Position numbers and translations under genes: made by a program. Shown piece after piece: positions 6,801 through 15,434 of a stretch of 64,000 nt of DNA. Position 1 is the first letter of the stretch; every line of letters begins with the position of its first letter. The stretch is from Desulfovibrio ferrophilus. Lineage in GTDB: Bacteria > Desulfobacterota > Desulfovibrionia > Desulfovibrionales > Desulfovibrionaceae. The stretch covers positions 1,880,905 through 1,944,904 of the forward strand of contig NZ_AP017378.1 in NCBI RefSeq assembly GCF_003966735.1, read 5' to 3'. The notes under the pieces are model-generated. The model was given only the letters and a program-made list of their open reading frames with translations, ran no database searches and had not been told where the DNA came from.

Positions 6801-9800
6801 TGGGGCTGAGGTAGCGCTTGCCCGTGGTTTCGAGCACCTGCTTGCGGACCATATTGGTCTCGAAAAAGGCGTCGCCCAGAATCTGGGTATTCAGGTCAGC
6901 GACATTGACGCCGACTTCGTTGAAGAAATAGTCGGAGCCAAAATAGTTCCCCAGGCTGGTCAGGGCGGGGTTGGTCTCGATCAGATAGGTGTGGCCGGGG
7001 TCATTGTTGACCACATACAGCGAGCCTACGCCAGTTGGCAGGGAAACCACCTTGGGGGTAATGGCGGTCCCGGTGGGACGGGTGATGACCGGAGCGCTGA
7101 CTTCCAACCCTGAATATTCGGCGGAGTCGGCAAATTTGCCGTTGTATGCGACGCCCTGCTTGAAACTCTCGTTGGACACATGCCCGGGGACATTGATGGT
7201 CAGTGTGCCAGCGGCGGAAACGATAGATGGAACAGAGTCGAAGGCCTGAGAAATGCTGTAAGTTCTGAAAGTGTGTCCTGGAGGATGACCGTGACCGTGT
7301 TCTGCGTCAGAGTAAACCCACATAAAATTGCGGTAGATGTTGACATGGCGATACAGTTCGGCCCCCTGGTTGACCAGGGAATCGGCATTAATCACCAAAT
7401 CACCGCCTGAAGAAATCAGCCCCTGGATGTTCTGGACGCTATCGGCATCGATTGAAATGTCCAATGCCGACAGAATTTCAGCAGTTCTCGGCGAATCGGC
7501 AATCACTTCTTCTGTAATGTAGATCCATTGCTGTAACCCGTCTGAGGTAAAACCTGTACCAAGACCAATGCCTGCTGGGTCTTGCGTCGGAAGCCCATAT
7601 AAGTTGTTTGTATCATTGAAAAAAGATTTCCAATTTATTGCCCATGACCGAATATCATCAGTGGTTGGTTCATATACATTCCTCTGAGTCGTTCCCGGGA
7701 TAAAGCCAGAAGGATGAGCACTAATTCCGCCTACAGAATAATCAACACTCACAACGCTCGAAGTTGTTGTCGCCGCCCCCGAAACATTCTCCACACTGCC
7801 TGCCGCGATCCGCACCCCACCTGCCAGACTCTCGATCACCGATTGATCGTTGTAGACAAGGTCCGCGCGGGTGCCTGAGGTCAGGCCTTCGATGTCCACG
7901 TCATTCTGAGCGACGATGTAGCCTTGGGCGGTATTGCGAAGTTCCCGAACATTCACATCCAGCAGGTCGCCCGCATAGATCAGACCACCGTTGTTCTGAA
8001 GCGTATCGAGGTTGAATGTCAGGTCGTCGTAGCTGGAGATGGTGCCCCCTGCCCCGTTGACCAACGAATCGGCAGTAATGTCGAGTGAAGCCGTAGAAGT
8101 CAGTATGGCGTTGCCCAAGGTCAAGGCGTCGGTTAACAAGAGGGTGAAGTCCTTGGCCTGCAACAATCCGCCGGACATCGTCAGCGAACGGGTGAGCACG
8201 TCCATGGTGTTCAGGGACGACACATCCGCCGCGCCCGTTACGGTGACATCGCCCGTCCCGGCAGTTGTGCCCTGGAAAGTCAGCGTGTTTACCGCTTCAA
8301 TGGTTGCACCGTTGATGCCGGTATCGGGTGCAGCAAAGGTCATGGTATCGCCGGAAACAAGGCGGGAGTCCGCAACGGCGACTTGTGTTCCAGCGGTAAC
8401 GGACATGGTTCCGCCAGAGATGGAACCATCAGCCTGAAGGCCAGCAGTGACATCGACATCATTGATGGTCACCGTATCGCCTGACAACGTGAGTTGATGC
8501 ACAGCAGCGATACTGGAGTCATCCCCCGGAGCGGCAGGGCCGATATCCAAGGTGTTCGCGGCTGAGAGCAGCGCATCACCGCCGGAATAGACGGTACCCT
8601 CCACGACGGCGTTTCCGGCTTGCGAGCGGAGTGTCAATTCATTGCCCGCCGTTGCCTCGCCCCTCAGGCGAACAAGACTCTGAGCGGTCATCGATAATTC
8701 ATCCGAGGCCTGGACAACGCCCTCGACATCAATCTCCTGCGAAGTCAGGGCCAGATTGCCGCCGGAAACAAAATCAGCGTCGGTGCCCGTGATCCGAGTC
8801 CCCGCAGTGACCTGCATGGCGCCGCCCGACACGCTGCCATTTGCTTGCAGACCAGCCATCACGTCCACATCCTCGACCCGCACGATGTCACCGGACAAGG
8901 TGAGTTGTTGCGCAGCAGCCACAACGGGCGTTTCGCCGGGAACGGCGGTGCTGATGCCCAGCGTGTTCGCTGCTTGAAGCTGCGCATTGCCGCCGGAATA
9001 GACCGTTCCTTCCACGGTCACATCATCGTTCAGGGAGCGAACCCGCATGTCGCTGCCCGCCGTGGTCTTACCCTTCAAGCGGATGAACCCATCGGCGGTC
9101 AGTTCCAATTTGTTTGTGGCCTGGGTAATGCCCTCAAGGTTGACCCCGACTCCGGCCTCGGTGCCCTGGAGTACGATACGGCCCGCGTACATGCCGCCCA
9201 AGGCGCTGGAGTCGATGGCCACGCTGGGGACAACGGATGCGTCAGGAGCCAGAGGCGTGATGGAGCCATCAGCGGGATTATAGGCATTCTGCCCTGCCGC
9301 GATGGTCAGGGTCTGGGCGTGGATGTCCGCATTGATCCGGGTCGCACGGGCCAGCAGCGTGAAGGCGTCCATATTGGCGGCGTTGATGCCCTCGCCTTCC
9401 ACCAGAATGTCTCCCGCGCGGACGTCGATGCCTTCCAGCCCGCCAGCGCCAAAGCGCGATTCACCGGTGGTCAGGGTCACCTTTGGGAAGTTGATGAATC
9501 CACCGCCATTGACCGTGATGCCATTGGGGTTGGCCAGGATGTAGTCGGCCTTACCGCCGTGCAATTCGGTATAACCCTCAAGGTGCGAACGGTTGGCCCC
9601 GGTGATCTCGTTCAGGATCAGCTTGGCCTCCCCTGCCGTCAGGTTGGGGTTGCCCTTGATCATGCCGCCCAGTTGAGACGCGCCCATGGTCTTGCTGTTG
9701 TTGATGATCAGGCCGATCTTGTTGACGTTGAAATCCGAGAACAGGTTGTGCGAGACCCCACCACTGCCGGGTGTGGCGATCTGCTGAATGGGCACACCAT

Positions 9801-9957
9801 TGGTGGCCTGTTCCATGGTCGGTTTCTTGCCTGCGGGGGCAGAGGGATCGACCACCGTAGGCCGATCCTGAGCCATGGCAATGAAACCGGGCTGGAAAAC
9901 AATCAGGCACGACAGAATCACACTGACAAGTTGGCGGGCTATTATATTGGCTTTCAT
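3892..9957 (-). CDS. cdiA: CdiA-like two-partner-secreted toxin with lipase tip
   Basis: The 2,021-residue exoprotein has a signal peptide (about 1-29), a TPS secretion domain (about 50-290, with the NPNGI motif at 144-148), haemagglutinin/beta-helix repeats, a central segment without repeats (about 740-910), more repeats to about 1,530, a hydrophobic DUF637-like pretoxin region (about 1,560-1,790), and a C-terminal domain (about 1,835-2,021). The tip has the lipase box GHSLGGG with nucleophile Ser1926. Asp1979 and His2008 are plausible triad partners, as in class-3 lipases/phospholipases. No VENN motif is seen. cdiB lies 9 bp upstream. The tip is A+T richer than the rest, and a run of nine C residues (coding strand) lies just before it. 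The receiver-killing role is inferred from the family. Confidence 0.8.
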   Translation of the reverse strand: MKANIIARQLVSVILSCLIVFQPGFIAMAQDRPTVVDPSAPAGKKPTMEQATNGVPIQQIATPGSGGVSHNLFSDFNVNKIGLIINNSKTMGASQLGGMIKGNPNLTAGEAKLILNEITGANRSHLEGYTELHGGKADYILANPNGITVNGGGFINFPKVTLTTGESRFGAGGLEGIDVRAGDILVEGEGINAANMDAFTLLARATRINADIHAQTLTIAAGQNAYNPADGSITPLAPDASVVPSVAIDSSALGGMYAGRIVLQGTEAGVGVNLEGITQATNKLELTADGFIRLKGKTTAGSDMRVRSLNDDVTVEGTVYSGGNAQLQAANTLGISTAVPGETPVVAAAQQLTLSGDIVRVEDVDVMAGLQANGSVSGGAMQVTAGTRITGTDADFVSGGNLALTSQEIDVEGVVQASDELSMTAQSLVRLRGEATAGNELTLRSQAGNAVVEGTVYSGGDALLSAANTLDIGPAAPGDDSSIAAVHQLTLSGDTVTINDVDVTAGLQADGSISGGTMSVTAGTQVAVADSRLVSGDTMTFAAPDTGINGATIEAVNTLTFQGTTAGTGDVTVTGAADVSSLNTMDVLTRSLTMSGGLLQAKDFTLLLTDALTLGNAILTSTASLDITADSLVNGAGGTISSYDDLTFNLDTLQNNGGLIYAGDLLDVNVRELRNTAQGYIVAQNDVDIEGLTSGTRADLVYNDQSVIESLAGGVRIAAGSVENVSGAATTTSSVVSVDYSVGGISAHPSGFIPGTTQRNVYEPTTDDIRSWAINWKSFFNDTNNLYGLPTQDPAGIGLGTGFTSDGLQQWIYITEEVIADSPRTAEILSALDISIDADSVQNIQGLISSGGDLVINADSLVNQGAELYRHVNIYRNFMWVYSDAEHGHGHPPGHTFRTYSISQAFDSVPSIVSAAGTLTINVPGHVSNESFKQGVAYNGKFADSAEYSGLEVSAPVITRPTGTAITPKVVSLPTGVGSLYVVNNDPGHTYLIETNPALTSLGNYFGSDYFFNEVGVNVADLNTQILGDAFFETNMVRKQVLETTGKRYLSPTYTSDADQLRQLMDNAAQAHADLGLEIGVALTAEQLAGLTQDIVWYETREVMGQEVLVPVLYLSSVSQENLSLARGAMLIGSDVNIETALLDNSGGIMADGTVTVESDNVLNRQGAIQGETVDITTSGSIINQSGALKGGDVNLTAGGDVIVETRTDTQTANFFRRSSTQTYVHQAAEVTAENSLNIVSGGNTSIQGANVSAGGAANITALGDVNIGSKTVQAKYRDAQWRNVQKTGNIVSSVQAGELNIASGGDVIVAGSSLSADGDAVVDAAGNVVVQGVTNRFQSDYSTSAKEEHIKNDRVVQSSISAGGDVIVNAGENVMMEAVNVNAGGDVALTAQGGDLAILPGQNTSYYHLESKKSGFMGMGSTKLKDLNEVNHVRSEIEAGGKIALEAKKDVVLQAARVTSGGDIVISSQSGQVSLLAVKDSSYKQEITSHSGFFTWSSKGKGSTDETVLHTVISAQGELSITTPEGIVVEYRSSGDARQDVENLSKVQGLEWMANLLERDDVDWQRVQEIHDAWEFSDSGLGTGAMLIVAIAASALTAGAASSLSMSIMGFETVGKALVVSSTGLAASGVQAAMCTALTAAFTSLSAQVAISLADAAAGGNLGKNLGNIVSEEGLRSLMTTMVMAGALDFTHLEFDKLGDAGQVLAETTVKTATRSFIGGEDLEKAFLSSLASTFASYLQGSISPEKLDENVKMIMEGVAGAAGAAIVGGDPVQGAFSAIASNLAGRISLPELTEQQKQEDRAFVTICKEAYNTGNNQSPPPGYEILDDDRLKVICAETGADYETLKGLQVNDSGLHADILINSSDNKVVVAFRGSEMELGDWITNAEQSVGVAGGQYENLERQMDELSNIATYYKSDLVATGHSLGGGLSIAAGSTGYIDKVVAFNPAGVNSNTIIQLGGDIANVNKITTSYTSRSDLLSALNNVMDMVFDLSVGNQVTIDGAGFHGIEGFNSAFGINP
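4490..4498 (-). repeat. G9/C9 homopolymer in cdiA before the toxin domain
   Basis: Nine G residues on the plus strand encode the three prolines in QSPPPGYE (residues about 1,820-1,822). The tract sits between the pretoxin region and the lipase tip. Slippage by one base would keep the secreted stalk but remove the toxin. Confidence 0.85.
8325..9087 (-). repeat. Tandem repeat of about 125 codons inside cdiA
   Basis: Residues about 291-416 and 417-545 are two related units sharing VEGTVYSGG, AANTL, QLTLSGD, DVDV, AGLQA, and SGG with VTAGT, in the same order and spacing. They form part of the filament just after the TPS domain and point to a duplicated beta-helix segment. Confidence 0.75.
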
Positions 9958-9966
9958 CTCATTCCC

Positions 9967-11697
9967 CTAGAACGTCACGGTCACGGCGCTATAGATTTCG
10001 AAATCGTCTTTATCGAGAAAGTCGGGGGCGGCCAGGGCCTTGGCAAAGGTCACGCTGGCGCTCAACTCGCCCAGAGTCCGCAGGCCCAGGGCAACACCCT
10101 GCACACGGCCCCGTTCATACGGGTCATCCTCATCCCCAAGGATCATCCCGTAGTCGTAGCCAGCGAAGAATTCGCAGGCCGAGATCTTGTCAGTTCGGTA
10201 GTTCTGAAACGGCAGTTGCCAGGAGAGCTCGTTGCGGATGTAGCCCCCACTATCTCCGCTCAGGCTGTCGGCTGAGAAGCCACGGACGGTGTAGCGGCTG
10301 CCGATGGACATGCGCTCGGCGCTGTACATGGAATCCGGGCTGTACTGTGCACGGAGGGTCGAGCTCCACATCAGGGATTGACCCGCGATGGGCACCGGAT
10401 GGTAGTAGCTCAGGTTGCCTTCCCACTTGGTGTATTTGGGGGTGGGCACGCCATCGCCCGCAAGAGGCTCCGAAGAACCCAGGAACTCTGCGCCCCAGTG
10501 GTATTCAAGGCCCATACTCAGCGAACCGCCCAACAAGCGACGGGTATGGCTGGCCCTGAGGCCGACGTCGGTGGTCTCATAGCTGCTGGCCACCAGGCGA
10601 ACGCCCTCGATCAGGCTCTCCACCTCGCGGTGCTCCACACCGATGCCCAGAGATGTTTTGCTGTCGGCATCACGGTGGATTACGCGGTCGATGCCCAGCG
10701 ATTGCACCGTGGTGTCACCCTCGTTGGTGAATTCCTGAGTCGTGCCGAAGAGCGTGGTGGTGTAGTTGAATTTGCTGGCAGATAGGCTGACGGTCCAATA
10801 CCCGAGAGGCAGGGACCAATAGGCCGAGAGGCTTTGGCTATCCCTGGCGTGTCCACTCGTTTCCCAAGGCAAAGGCGTGGCGGAATAGCTCAGGGACAGC
10901 ATGTCGCTGACCCCGATGAAGTTGTCTTTCTCGAAGCTCAGAGAGTACTGGTTTCTGCCCGTGGATTTCTGGCCGGAGTCATCCCAGCCCAGCAAGATAC
11001 GCCAGCTTTTGGCGGGCTCGTTGCTGATGGCGACGATGCTCTGCCCCGGCTCACTGCCGGGGACGAGTTTCATGGTGGCGTTGTTGCAGGACAGGCGATT
11101 GAACTGATCCAGCCCCTGCTCCAGGTCACGCAGATTGAGCGGATCGCCGGTGAGCCCCATGAAGGGGCCGAGCAGCTGGTTCTGCTTCTTGCCCGAGCCG
11201 TCGTTCAGCTTGATGCCTTCGATGCGACCTTCTATGACCTTGAGCTCGAGGGTACCGCCGGAGATATCCTGCTCCGGCAGATAGGCACGGGTGGTCACAA
11301 AGCCGCGGTCGACGTATTCGTTGGTGATGGCCTTGAGCAGTTCGTTGGTGTCCGCAAGGGTCAGGCAGCGGCCTGTATAGTTGGAGGTCATGCCCGCAAT
11401 GACGCTATCGGAAATCAGCGTAACGCCTGTGACATTGATGGTCTCGACATCAAAGCAGGTGGCATCGTCCAGCGGCGCAGACGGAGGCTCCTTCTGCAAT
11501 TCAATGCCTGAAGGTGGCTGCCTGGTTTGCTGTTCCAGCTGCTCCTGGCGAGCGCGGCGGCGCTCTTCCTCACGCTGAAGGATGCGTTCCTGAACCCGCC
11601 CTGCGTCCTGAACGGACTGGGCGAAGGCCATCCCCTGAAATGCCAACAGCATGGCAGCAAAGGCCATAGCTGTAGCGCAAGCTTTCCCCAAAGCCAT
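9967..11697 (-). CDS. cdiB: CdiB/ShlB-type outer-membrane two-partner secretion translocator
   Basis: The protein has 576 residues from ATG 11,697, which follows an AAAGGGG ribosome site; an upstream in-frame start would add 22 residues before the signal peptide and is less likely. A signal peptide (1-27) precedes a Gln/Arg-rich linker, a POTRA_2 domain (about 60-140, with the GRIEGI stretch), a second POTRA-like region, and an Omp85-type 16-strand barrel ending in an aromatic residue (VTVTF). It exports the adjacent CdiA-like protein across the outer membrane. Its stop lies 9 bp before the cdiA start, so the two genes are co-transcribed and probably translationally coupled. Confidence 0.88.
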   Translation of the reverse strand: MALGKACATAMAFAAMLLAFQGMAFAQSVQDAGRVQERILQREEERRRARQEQLEQQTRQPPSGIELQKEPPSAPLDDATCFDVETINVTGVTLISDSVIAGMTSNYTGRCLTLADTNELLKAITNEYVDRGFVTTRAYLPEQDISGGTLELKVIEGRIEGIKLNDGSGKKQNQLLGPFMGLTGDPLNLRDLEQGLDQFNRLSCNNATMKLVPGSEPGQSIVAISNEPAKSWRILLGWDDSGQKSTGRNQYSLSFEKDNFIGVSDMLSLSYSATPLPWETSGHARDSQSLSAYWSLPLGYWTVSLSASKFNYTTTLFGTTQEFTNEGDTTVQSLGIDRVIHRDADSKTSLGIGVEHREVESLIEGVRLVASSYETTDVGLRASHTRRLLGGSLSMGLEYHWGAEFLGSSEPLAGDGVPTPKYTKWEGNLSYYHPVPIAGQSLMWSSTLRAQYSPDSMYSAERMSIGSRYTVRGFSADSLSGDSGGYIRNELSWQLPFQNYRTDKISACEFFAGYDYGMILGDEDDPYERGRVQGVALGLRTLGELSASVTFAKALAAPDFLDKDDFEIYSAVTVTF

Positions 11698-12040
11698 AGA
11701 TATTTCCCCTTTGAATCCCCCAAGCAAGGGCCGCAGAAAGCCCAGAGCGTATGGAAAACTCAAAGGTAGAAAAACAAAAAGGAATGAAGGGCGAGAATAA
11801 AGAGAGGTACCCTTGGCAACCCGGCTGTCTTCGTAAGACCCGTGGCTTTCCGTCCCTGCTTCTCAACAGGTTTGGCTTTAGCTTGGCAATGATCAACAGA
11901 TTGTTCGATATCCAAAGACTAGAGACAAGTCAACGCAAAGGCTATCACTGCTGAAGATTTCTTCATGTTTCCCAAGAAAGGGGAAGATGGGCTCCATGAT
12001 CGTTTGCCCAAGCCTACTATCCCCCCAAACGCCACTCTCA
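11698..12040. other. Noncoding stretch upstream of cdiB
   Basis: No gene is supported. It should carry the cdiB promoter, but I see no strong sigma-70 pair. Short open frames here have no ribosome site. Confidence 0.45.
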
Positions 12041-12085
12041 ATCTGCTCCAAATTTGCTCCACTCACCCTGCTATCGGGTGATGAA
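12041..12085 (+). repeat. 45-bp direct repeat, copy 2 (element end)
   Basis: This is identical to 307-351. Similarity then continues in weaker form up to the tRNA fragment at 12,171. The spacing from repeat to CCA end is nearly the same in both copies (about 130 bp), so two related elements ended here. Confidence 0.8.
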
Positions 12086-12170
12086 AGACGATTATTAGAA
12101 ATTTTTTGAGATACCGATTTAATTCAAAATAGATCTATAACGCACTGTCATAATTGATCTTTGCATACCC

Positions 12171-12215
12171 CCTCCAAGCCGACAGCCGGGGGTTCGAATC
12201 CTCCCTGGCGCACCA
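12171..12215 (+). repeat. tRNA 3' fragment (att remnant 2)
   Basis: The last 30 bp (12,186-12,215: T arm, acceptor 3' strand, CCA) are identical to the other two fragments. The preceding bases CCTCCAAGCCGACAG resemble the anticodon arm of copy 1 but with changes that destroy the TCT anticodon. There is no 5' tRNA half, so it is not a functional tRNA. Confidence 0.72.
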
Positions 12216-12223
12216 AAGATTTC

Positions 12224-12254
12224 AAGGGGTTACGGTTAACAACCGTAGCCCCTT
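12224..12254 (+). terminator. Intrinsic terminator after tRNA fragment 2
   Basis: AAGGGGTTACGGTT pairs with AACCGTAGCCCCTT around an AAC loop (one mismatch) and is followed by TCTCGTTTTC. It has the same position relative to CCA as terminators 1 and 3. Confidence 0.7.
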
Positions 12255-12615
12255 TCTCGTTTTCGGATAAGTATGCTGCGTGCCAGGGGCAACTCGCTCA
12301 TTACCTCGGCAAAGATTGATCGAACTGTTACAAGCCTGTAGCCACGCCCCAGAAGAGCACATCTTCCAAGCGTGCGGCGAAGCCCCAAAAAGTCACTATC
12401 CAATAGTGACATGCGTCTTTTTCTGGTCATATCCTGTCGTCTTTATGACCAGAAAAACTAACATAAAAGTGCCCCCCCCTTTTCAGGGGCGGGGGTGGCC
12501 AATCACATCTTTAGGAAGGACTCAAAATCACCTGAAGCGGTTCATGGATAACAATGCGTGACTGAAAGTGATGATTGATCCCAATACAAATTCATCATTC
12601 GGCAATAGCCACGTA
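12255..12615. other. Noncoding stretch at the left of element B
   Basis: No gene is supported; a 64-codon minus-strand frame lacks similarity and a ribosome site. It holds a strong inverted repeat (12,418-12,457), a C8 tract (12,471-12,479) and G-rich runs. Confidence 0.5.
12418..12457. terminator. Perfect 14-bp inverted repeat, possible bidirectional terminator
   Basis: TTTTTCTGGTCATA and TATGACCAGAAAAA are separated by 12 bases. The A/T runs at both ends allow termination in both directions; it could also be an end of a lost insertion element. Confidence 0.55.
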
Positions 12616-13407
12616 TCAACCAAGCTCCATACTGCGGTCATAAGCCATACGGATTGCATCCATGATATTCCCGCGCACGGCAGTCCGATCAAAATGGGCT
12701 AAAGCAGCGATGGTCGTCCCGGCGGGAGCAATGGACATTTCCTTAAGCATGCTGACATGCTCTTCTGAATGTTCCGCCATAAGGCTGGCACCACTGAAAA
12801 GCTTTTTTACCATTCGGGAGGAAATGTCCCGGTGCAGTCCTAGCTCTACTCCTGATTCTATCATTGTTTCAATAAGGTAAAAGATGAAAGCAGGACCCGA
12901 ACCTATGACAGCTGTAAACACATCGAACTGATCCTCAGCAAGGACATGAACGTCTCCGGAATTCCGAAAAAGATCCTGAATGAACTTCTTTTGCTTTTCA
13001 GAAATGGTCGCATCATCCAAGCAGATGGCGGTAACACCCTCTTTGATCAAAACCGGAGTGTTAGGCATGGCTCGGATAATCGGGCAAATGCTTTGGGTAC
13101 TTTCTTTCAGAGTACTCAAAGTCAATCCTGCAGCAATGGAGACAAGGCATTTCTCCTTCGTCAAAGCAGGAATCATTTCAGGCCATATTCCATGAACCTG
13201 CTGCGGCTTTACAGCCAAAACAATGAAGTCTGATTTTTCAGTTATCTCCTGTACGCTACGGCAAGGAATAAGGCCCGTCTCTTGCGCCAATTCTTCCAAT
13301 TTGCCCCTGGTCTTATTCAAACCATAAAGAGTAATATCGTCCACTTCCGAAAGGGCTCTGATGATGGCCCCGCCCATATTCCCCGTTCCGATAAAGCCAA
13401 TTTTCAC
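12616..13407 (-). CDS. proC: Pyrroline-5-carboxylate reductase
   Basis: The 263-residue protein has the family length. It starts with the Rossmann NAD(P) motif GFIGTGNMGGAI and has the conserved VKPQQV and RAMPNTP boxes and the C-terminal signature (about 220-245, SIAPAGTTIAALA). It reduces 1-pyrroline-5-carboxylate to proline with NAD(P)H in the cytosol. The start is GTG at 13,407, preceded by a run of eight G residues that also serves as the ribosome site. It is 14 bp downstream of lpxB and is the last gene of that minus-strand group. It may be a second copy in the genome; in this island it could also act on a cyclic imine formed by the FAD oxidoreductase, which is speculative. Confidence 0.88.
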   Translation of the reverse strand: MKIGFIGTGNMGGAIIRALSEVDDITLYGLNKTRGKLEELAQETGLIPCRSVQEITEKSDFIVLAVKPQQVHGIWPEMIPALTKEKCLVSIAAGLTLSTLKESTQSICPIIRAMPNTPVLIKEGVTAICLDDATISEKQKKFIQDLFRNSGDVHVLAEDQFDVFTAVIGSGPAFIFYLIETMIESGVELGLHRDISSRMVKKLFSGASLMAEHSEEHVSMLKEMSIAPAGTTIAALAHFDRTAVRGNIMDAIRMAYDRSMELG

Positions 13408-13421
13408 TTCACCCCCCCCTT

Positions 13422-14528
13422 TTATTGCGCCAAAATTGTTTCTGCTGCGGTCTTAATCCCGCCAGAGGGTCCTGCAATATGACGCATTTCTTGCAATTTG
13501 TTACGCAACTCCGACAATATATTGGGATTATTCAGCCAGGCGATAATCTGTTGATAATAGCTCTCAGCATTGGCTTTTTCTTGTAAATATTCAGGGAATA
13601 ACTCTTTTTGAAATAGGATATTGGTCAAGCTGACAAACTTTGAAAATGCCAACTTACGCAGGATGAACGCTGCAGGGCGATCAATTTTATAGGACACGAT
13701 GGTTGGAGTACCGATAAGGGCAGTTTCGAGAGTTGCCGTTCCCGATGCCGCCAAAATCAAGCAAGATTTACGAATCATCTGATACCGCTCTTCAGGTTCC
13801 ACGATGTTCATGGGCAGATGATCTGGCCAAAATTGTTGTAAGTATTTTTTGTTTATCCCTGGAGCGCGGGCGACAGAGAACGTTACCCAAGGCTTCTTCT
13901 GATGAACCCTGGAAGCAACCGAGGCAAAATCAGGCAACAAAAAGGAAATTTCTTTTTTCCTGCTGCCCGGCATAATGCCTATATGGTGATGATCCGGGTC
14001 TAATTTATCCAAAGATCGCAGGGGAATTACGTCTAGAAGAGGATGTCCCGCATATAAGGCTCGGCAGCCTCTTTCGTGAAAATATTCGGGCTCGAATGGC
14101 AGTGCGCAAATGATATTGTGCACATATCGTTGCATATTCTTCATACCTTGCTGCTTCCAGGCCCAGAATTGAGGTGCCATGAAATAATACACAGGAATGT
14201 TCATGGCATGTGCGGTTTTGGCCAGGGGCAAATTAAAATCAGGACAATCCACCATCACAATCGCATCGGGGCGATCCTGCTCCCAAAGTTTGGCGATCTC
14301 GCGTTGCAAACGAAATATTCCCGGCAGGCCGCAGAACACATCCCAAAATCCCGAAAAACAAATACGACTCATCGGGAAATGCACATTAGCTCCTGCCTGG
14401 GCCAACACAGGCCCCCCCATACCGCCAATCTCGAGTGTTGGGCACTGCCGCAACAACTCACGAGCCAAAGCTCCGGCACACATATCACCAGAGGCTTCGC
14501 TGCAATTGATCCATATCTTACGAATCAT
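13422..14528 (-). CDS. lpxB: Lipid-A-disaccharide synthase
   Basis: The 368-residue protein is a GT19-family glycosyltransferase of normal length. N-terminal residues WINCSEASGDMCAG match the family start, ISAGEASGD. Further conserved boxes are GGPVLAQAG, FSGFWDV, DCPDFNLPLA, YFMAPQFWAWKQ, and the donor-site stretch MPGSRKKEI. It joins UDP-diacylglucosamine and lipid X in lipid A synthesis at the inner membrane. It overlaps the upstream EamA gene by 11 bp. Core lpx genes normally lie in a conserved chromosomal cluster, so a copy here is probably a paralogue. Confidence 0.88.
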   Translation of the reverse strand: MIRKIWINCSEASGDMCAGALARELLRQCPTLEIGGMGGPVLAQAGANVHFPMSRICFSGFWDVFCGLPGIFRLQREIAKLWEQDRPDAIVMVDCPDFNLPLAKTAHAMNIPVYYFMAPQFWAWKQQGMKNMQRYVHNIICALPFEPEYFHERGCRALYAGHPLLDVIPLRSLDKLDPDHHHIGIMPGSRKKEISFLLPDFASVASRVHQKKPWVTFSVARAPGINKKYLQQFWPDHLPMNIVEPEERYQMIRKSCLILAASGTATLETALIGTPTIVSYKIDRPAAFILRKLAFSKFVSLTNILFQKELFPEYLQEKANAESYYQQIIAWLNNPNILSELRNKLQEMRHIAGPSGGIKTAAETILAQ

Positions 14529-15393
14529 TGGTACCCTTTAGTTCCAAAGACAGCATGAAAACAGCGAGGATAATCAAGGAAAACCCAGCCCATCCCGCCA
14601 AGGTGAAATTTTCACCAAAAAAGCAGCAGACCCAAACCGTCCCCAAGATGGGTTCCAGGTTGCAAAACACAGCGACATGGACTTGGGGGATACGTTTCAA
14701 ACTTTGTCCGTAAGCCCAAAATGCCATGTAACCAGTAAACAGGGCTGTCATCACAACGACAGACCATGTCTGTGTGGAATAGGGGACATTAAAATGGATG
14801 AAAGGAAGTAAAACCAGAGATCCACCCAATTGCAGATATGTATAGAGGACTTCAGTGCTGTATTGCTTTTGCCAATACTTGAAAAACGGATACTGCATGG
14901 CATATATAAGGCCAGAAGCCAAACCACAAGAAACACCTGTAGCCGATGTTTCAGTTTGCAGACTCCCCCCAGAGAAACACACAAATGTCACTCCAACCAG
15001 TGCGACAACGATTGCCAACCATCTTCGCCGCGACACGACTTCACGCGAAATAAATCGTGAGAATACAGCAACCCAAACTGGAGCAGTATACAATAGGATT
15101 TCTCCCATGGCTGCACCGTTGTATTGCATTGACATGAAAAATACATAAAAAAGTCCGCCTATGCTCAGCATCCCCCAAAGCATAAACAGCAGCGCCCGGC
15201 TAGGCTTGATCTTCAATGAGTACGAGTAGGACGCATGGATTCCAAAACAAATACATCCGATGGAGGCCCGCCAAAAAGATATTTCCAAGGGGGAAAGCCC
15301 AGCTGCAAATAAAATTTTTGAAAAAAGGGTCATTAATGACCAGCAAAATGCAGCCAGGACGGCGAACCCGTAGCCAGATGAAATTCTTATCAT
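14518..15393 (-). CDS. EamA/DMT-family transporter
   Basis: The 291-residue protein has about ten hydrophobic segments in two five-helix halves, the EamA layout (RhaT/YdcZ-like drug/metabolite transporters). Early features are GFAVLAAFCWSLMTLFSKIL and WRASIGCICF. The second half ends with EPILGTVWVCCFFGE. Substrates in this family include amino acids and metabolites and cannot be told from sequence. Its stop overlaps lpxB, so the two are co-transcribed. Confidence 0.85.
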   Translation of the reverse strand: MIRISSGYGFAVLAAFCWSLMTLFSKILFAAGLSPLEISFWRASIGCICFGIHASYSYSLKIKPSRALLFMLWGMLSIGGLFYVFFMSMQYNGAAMGEILLYTAPVWVAVFSRFISREVVSRRRWLAIVVALVGVTFVCFSGGSLQTETSATGVSCGLASGLIYAMQYPFFKYWQKQYSTEVLYTYLQLGGSLVLLPFIHFNVPYSTQTWSVVVMTALFTGYMAFWAYGQSLKRIPQVHVAVFCNLEPILGTVWVCCFFGENFTLAGWAGFSLIILAVFMLSLELKGTNDS

Positions 15394-15434
15394 GTCTTAA
15401 TTCTTCGCTATATTAGAATCATCAGCCCATACGA

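Noticed and set aside
8845-10275. 476-codon plus-strand open frame over cdiA/cdiB
   Set aside because: It is antisense to well-supported cdiA and cdiB, has no recognisable domain, and is explained by their codon pattern.
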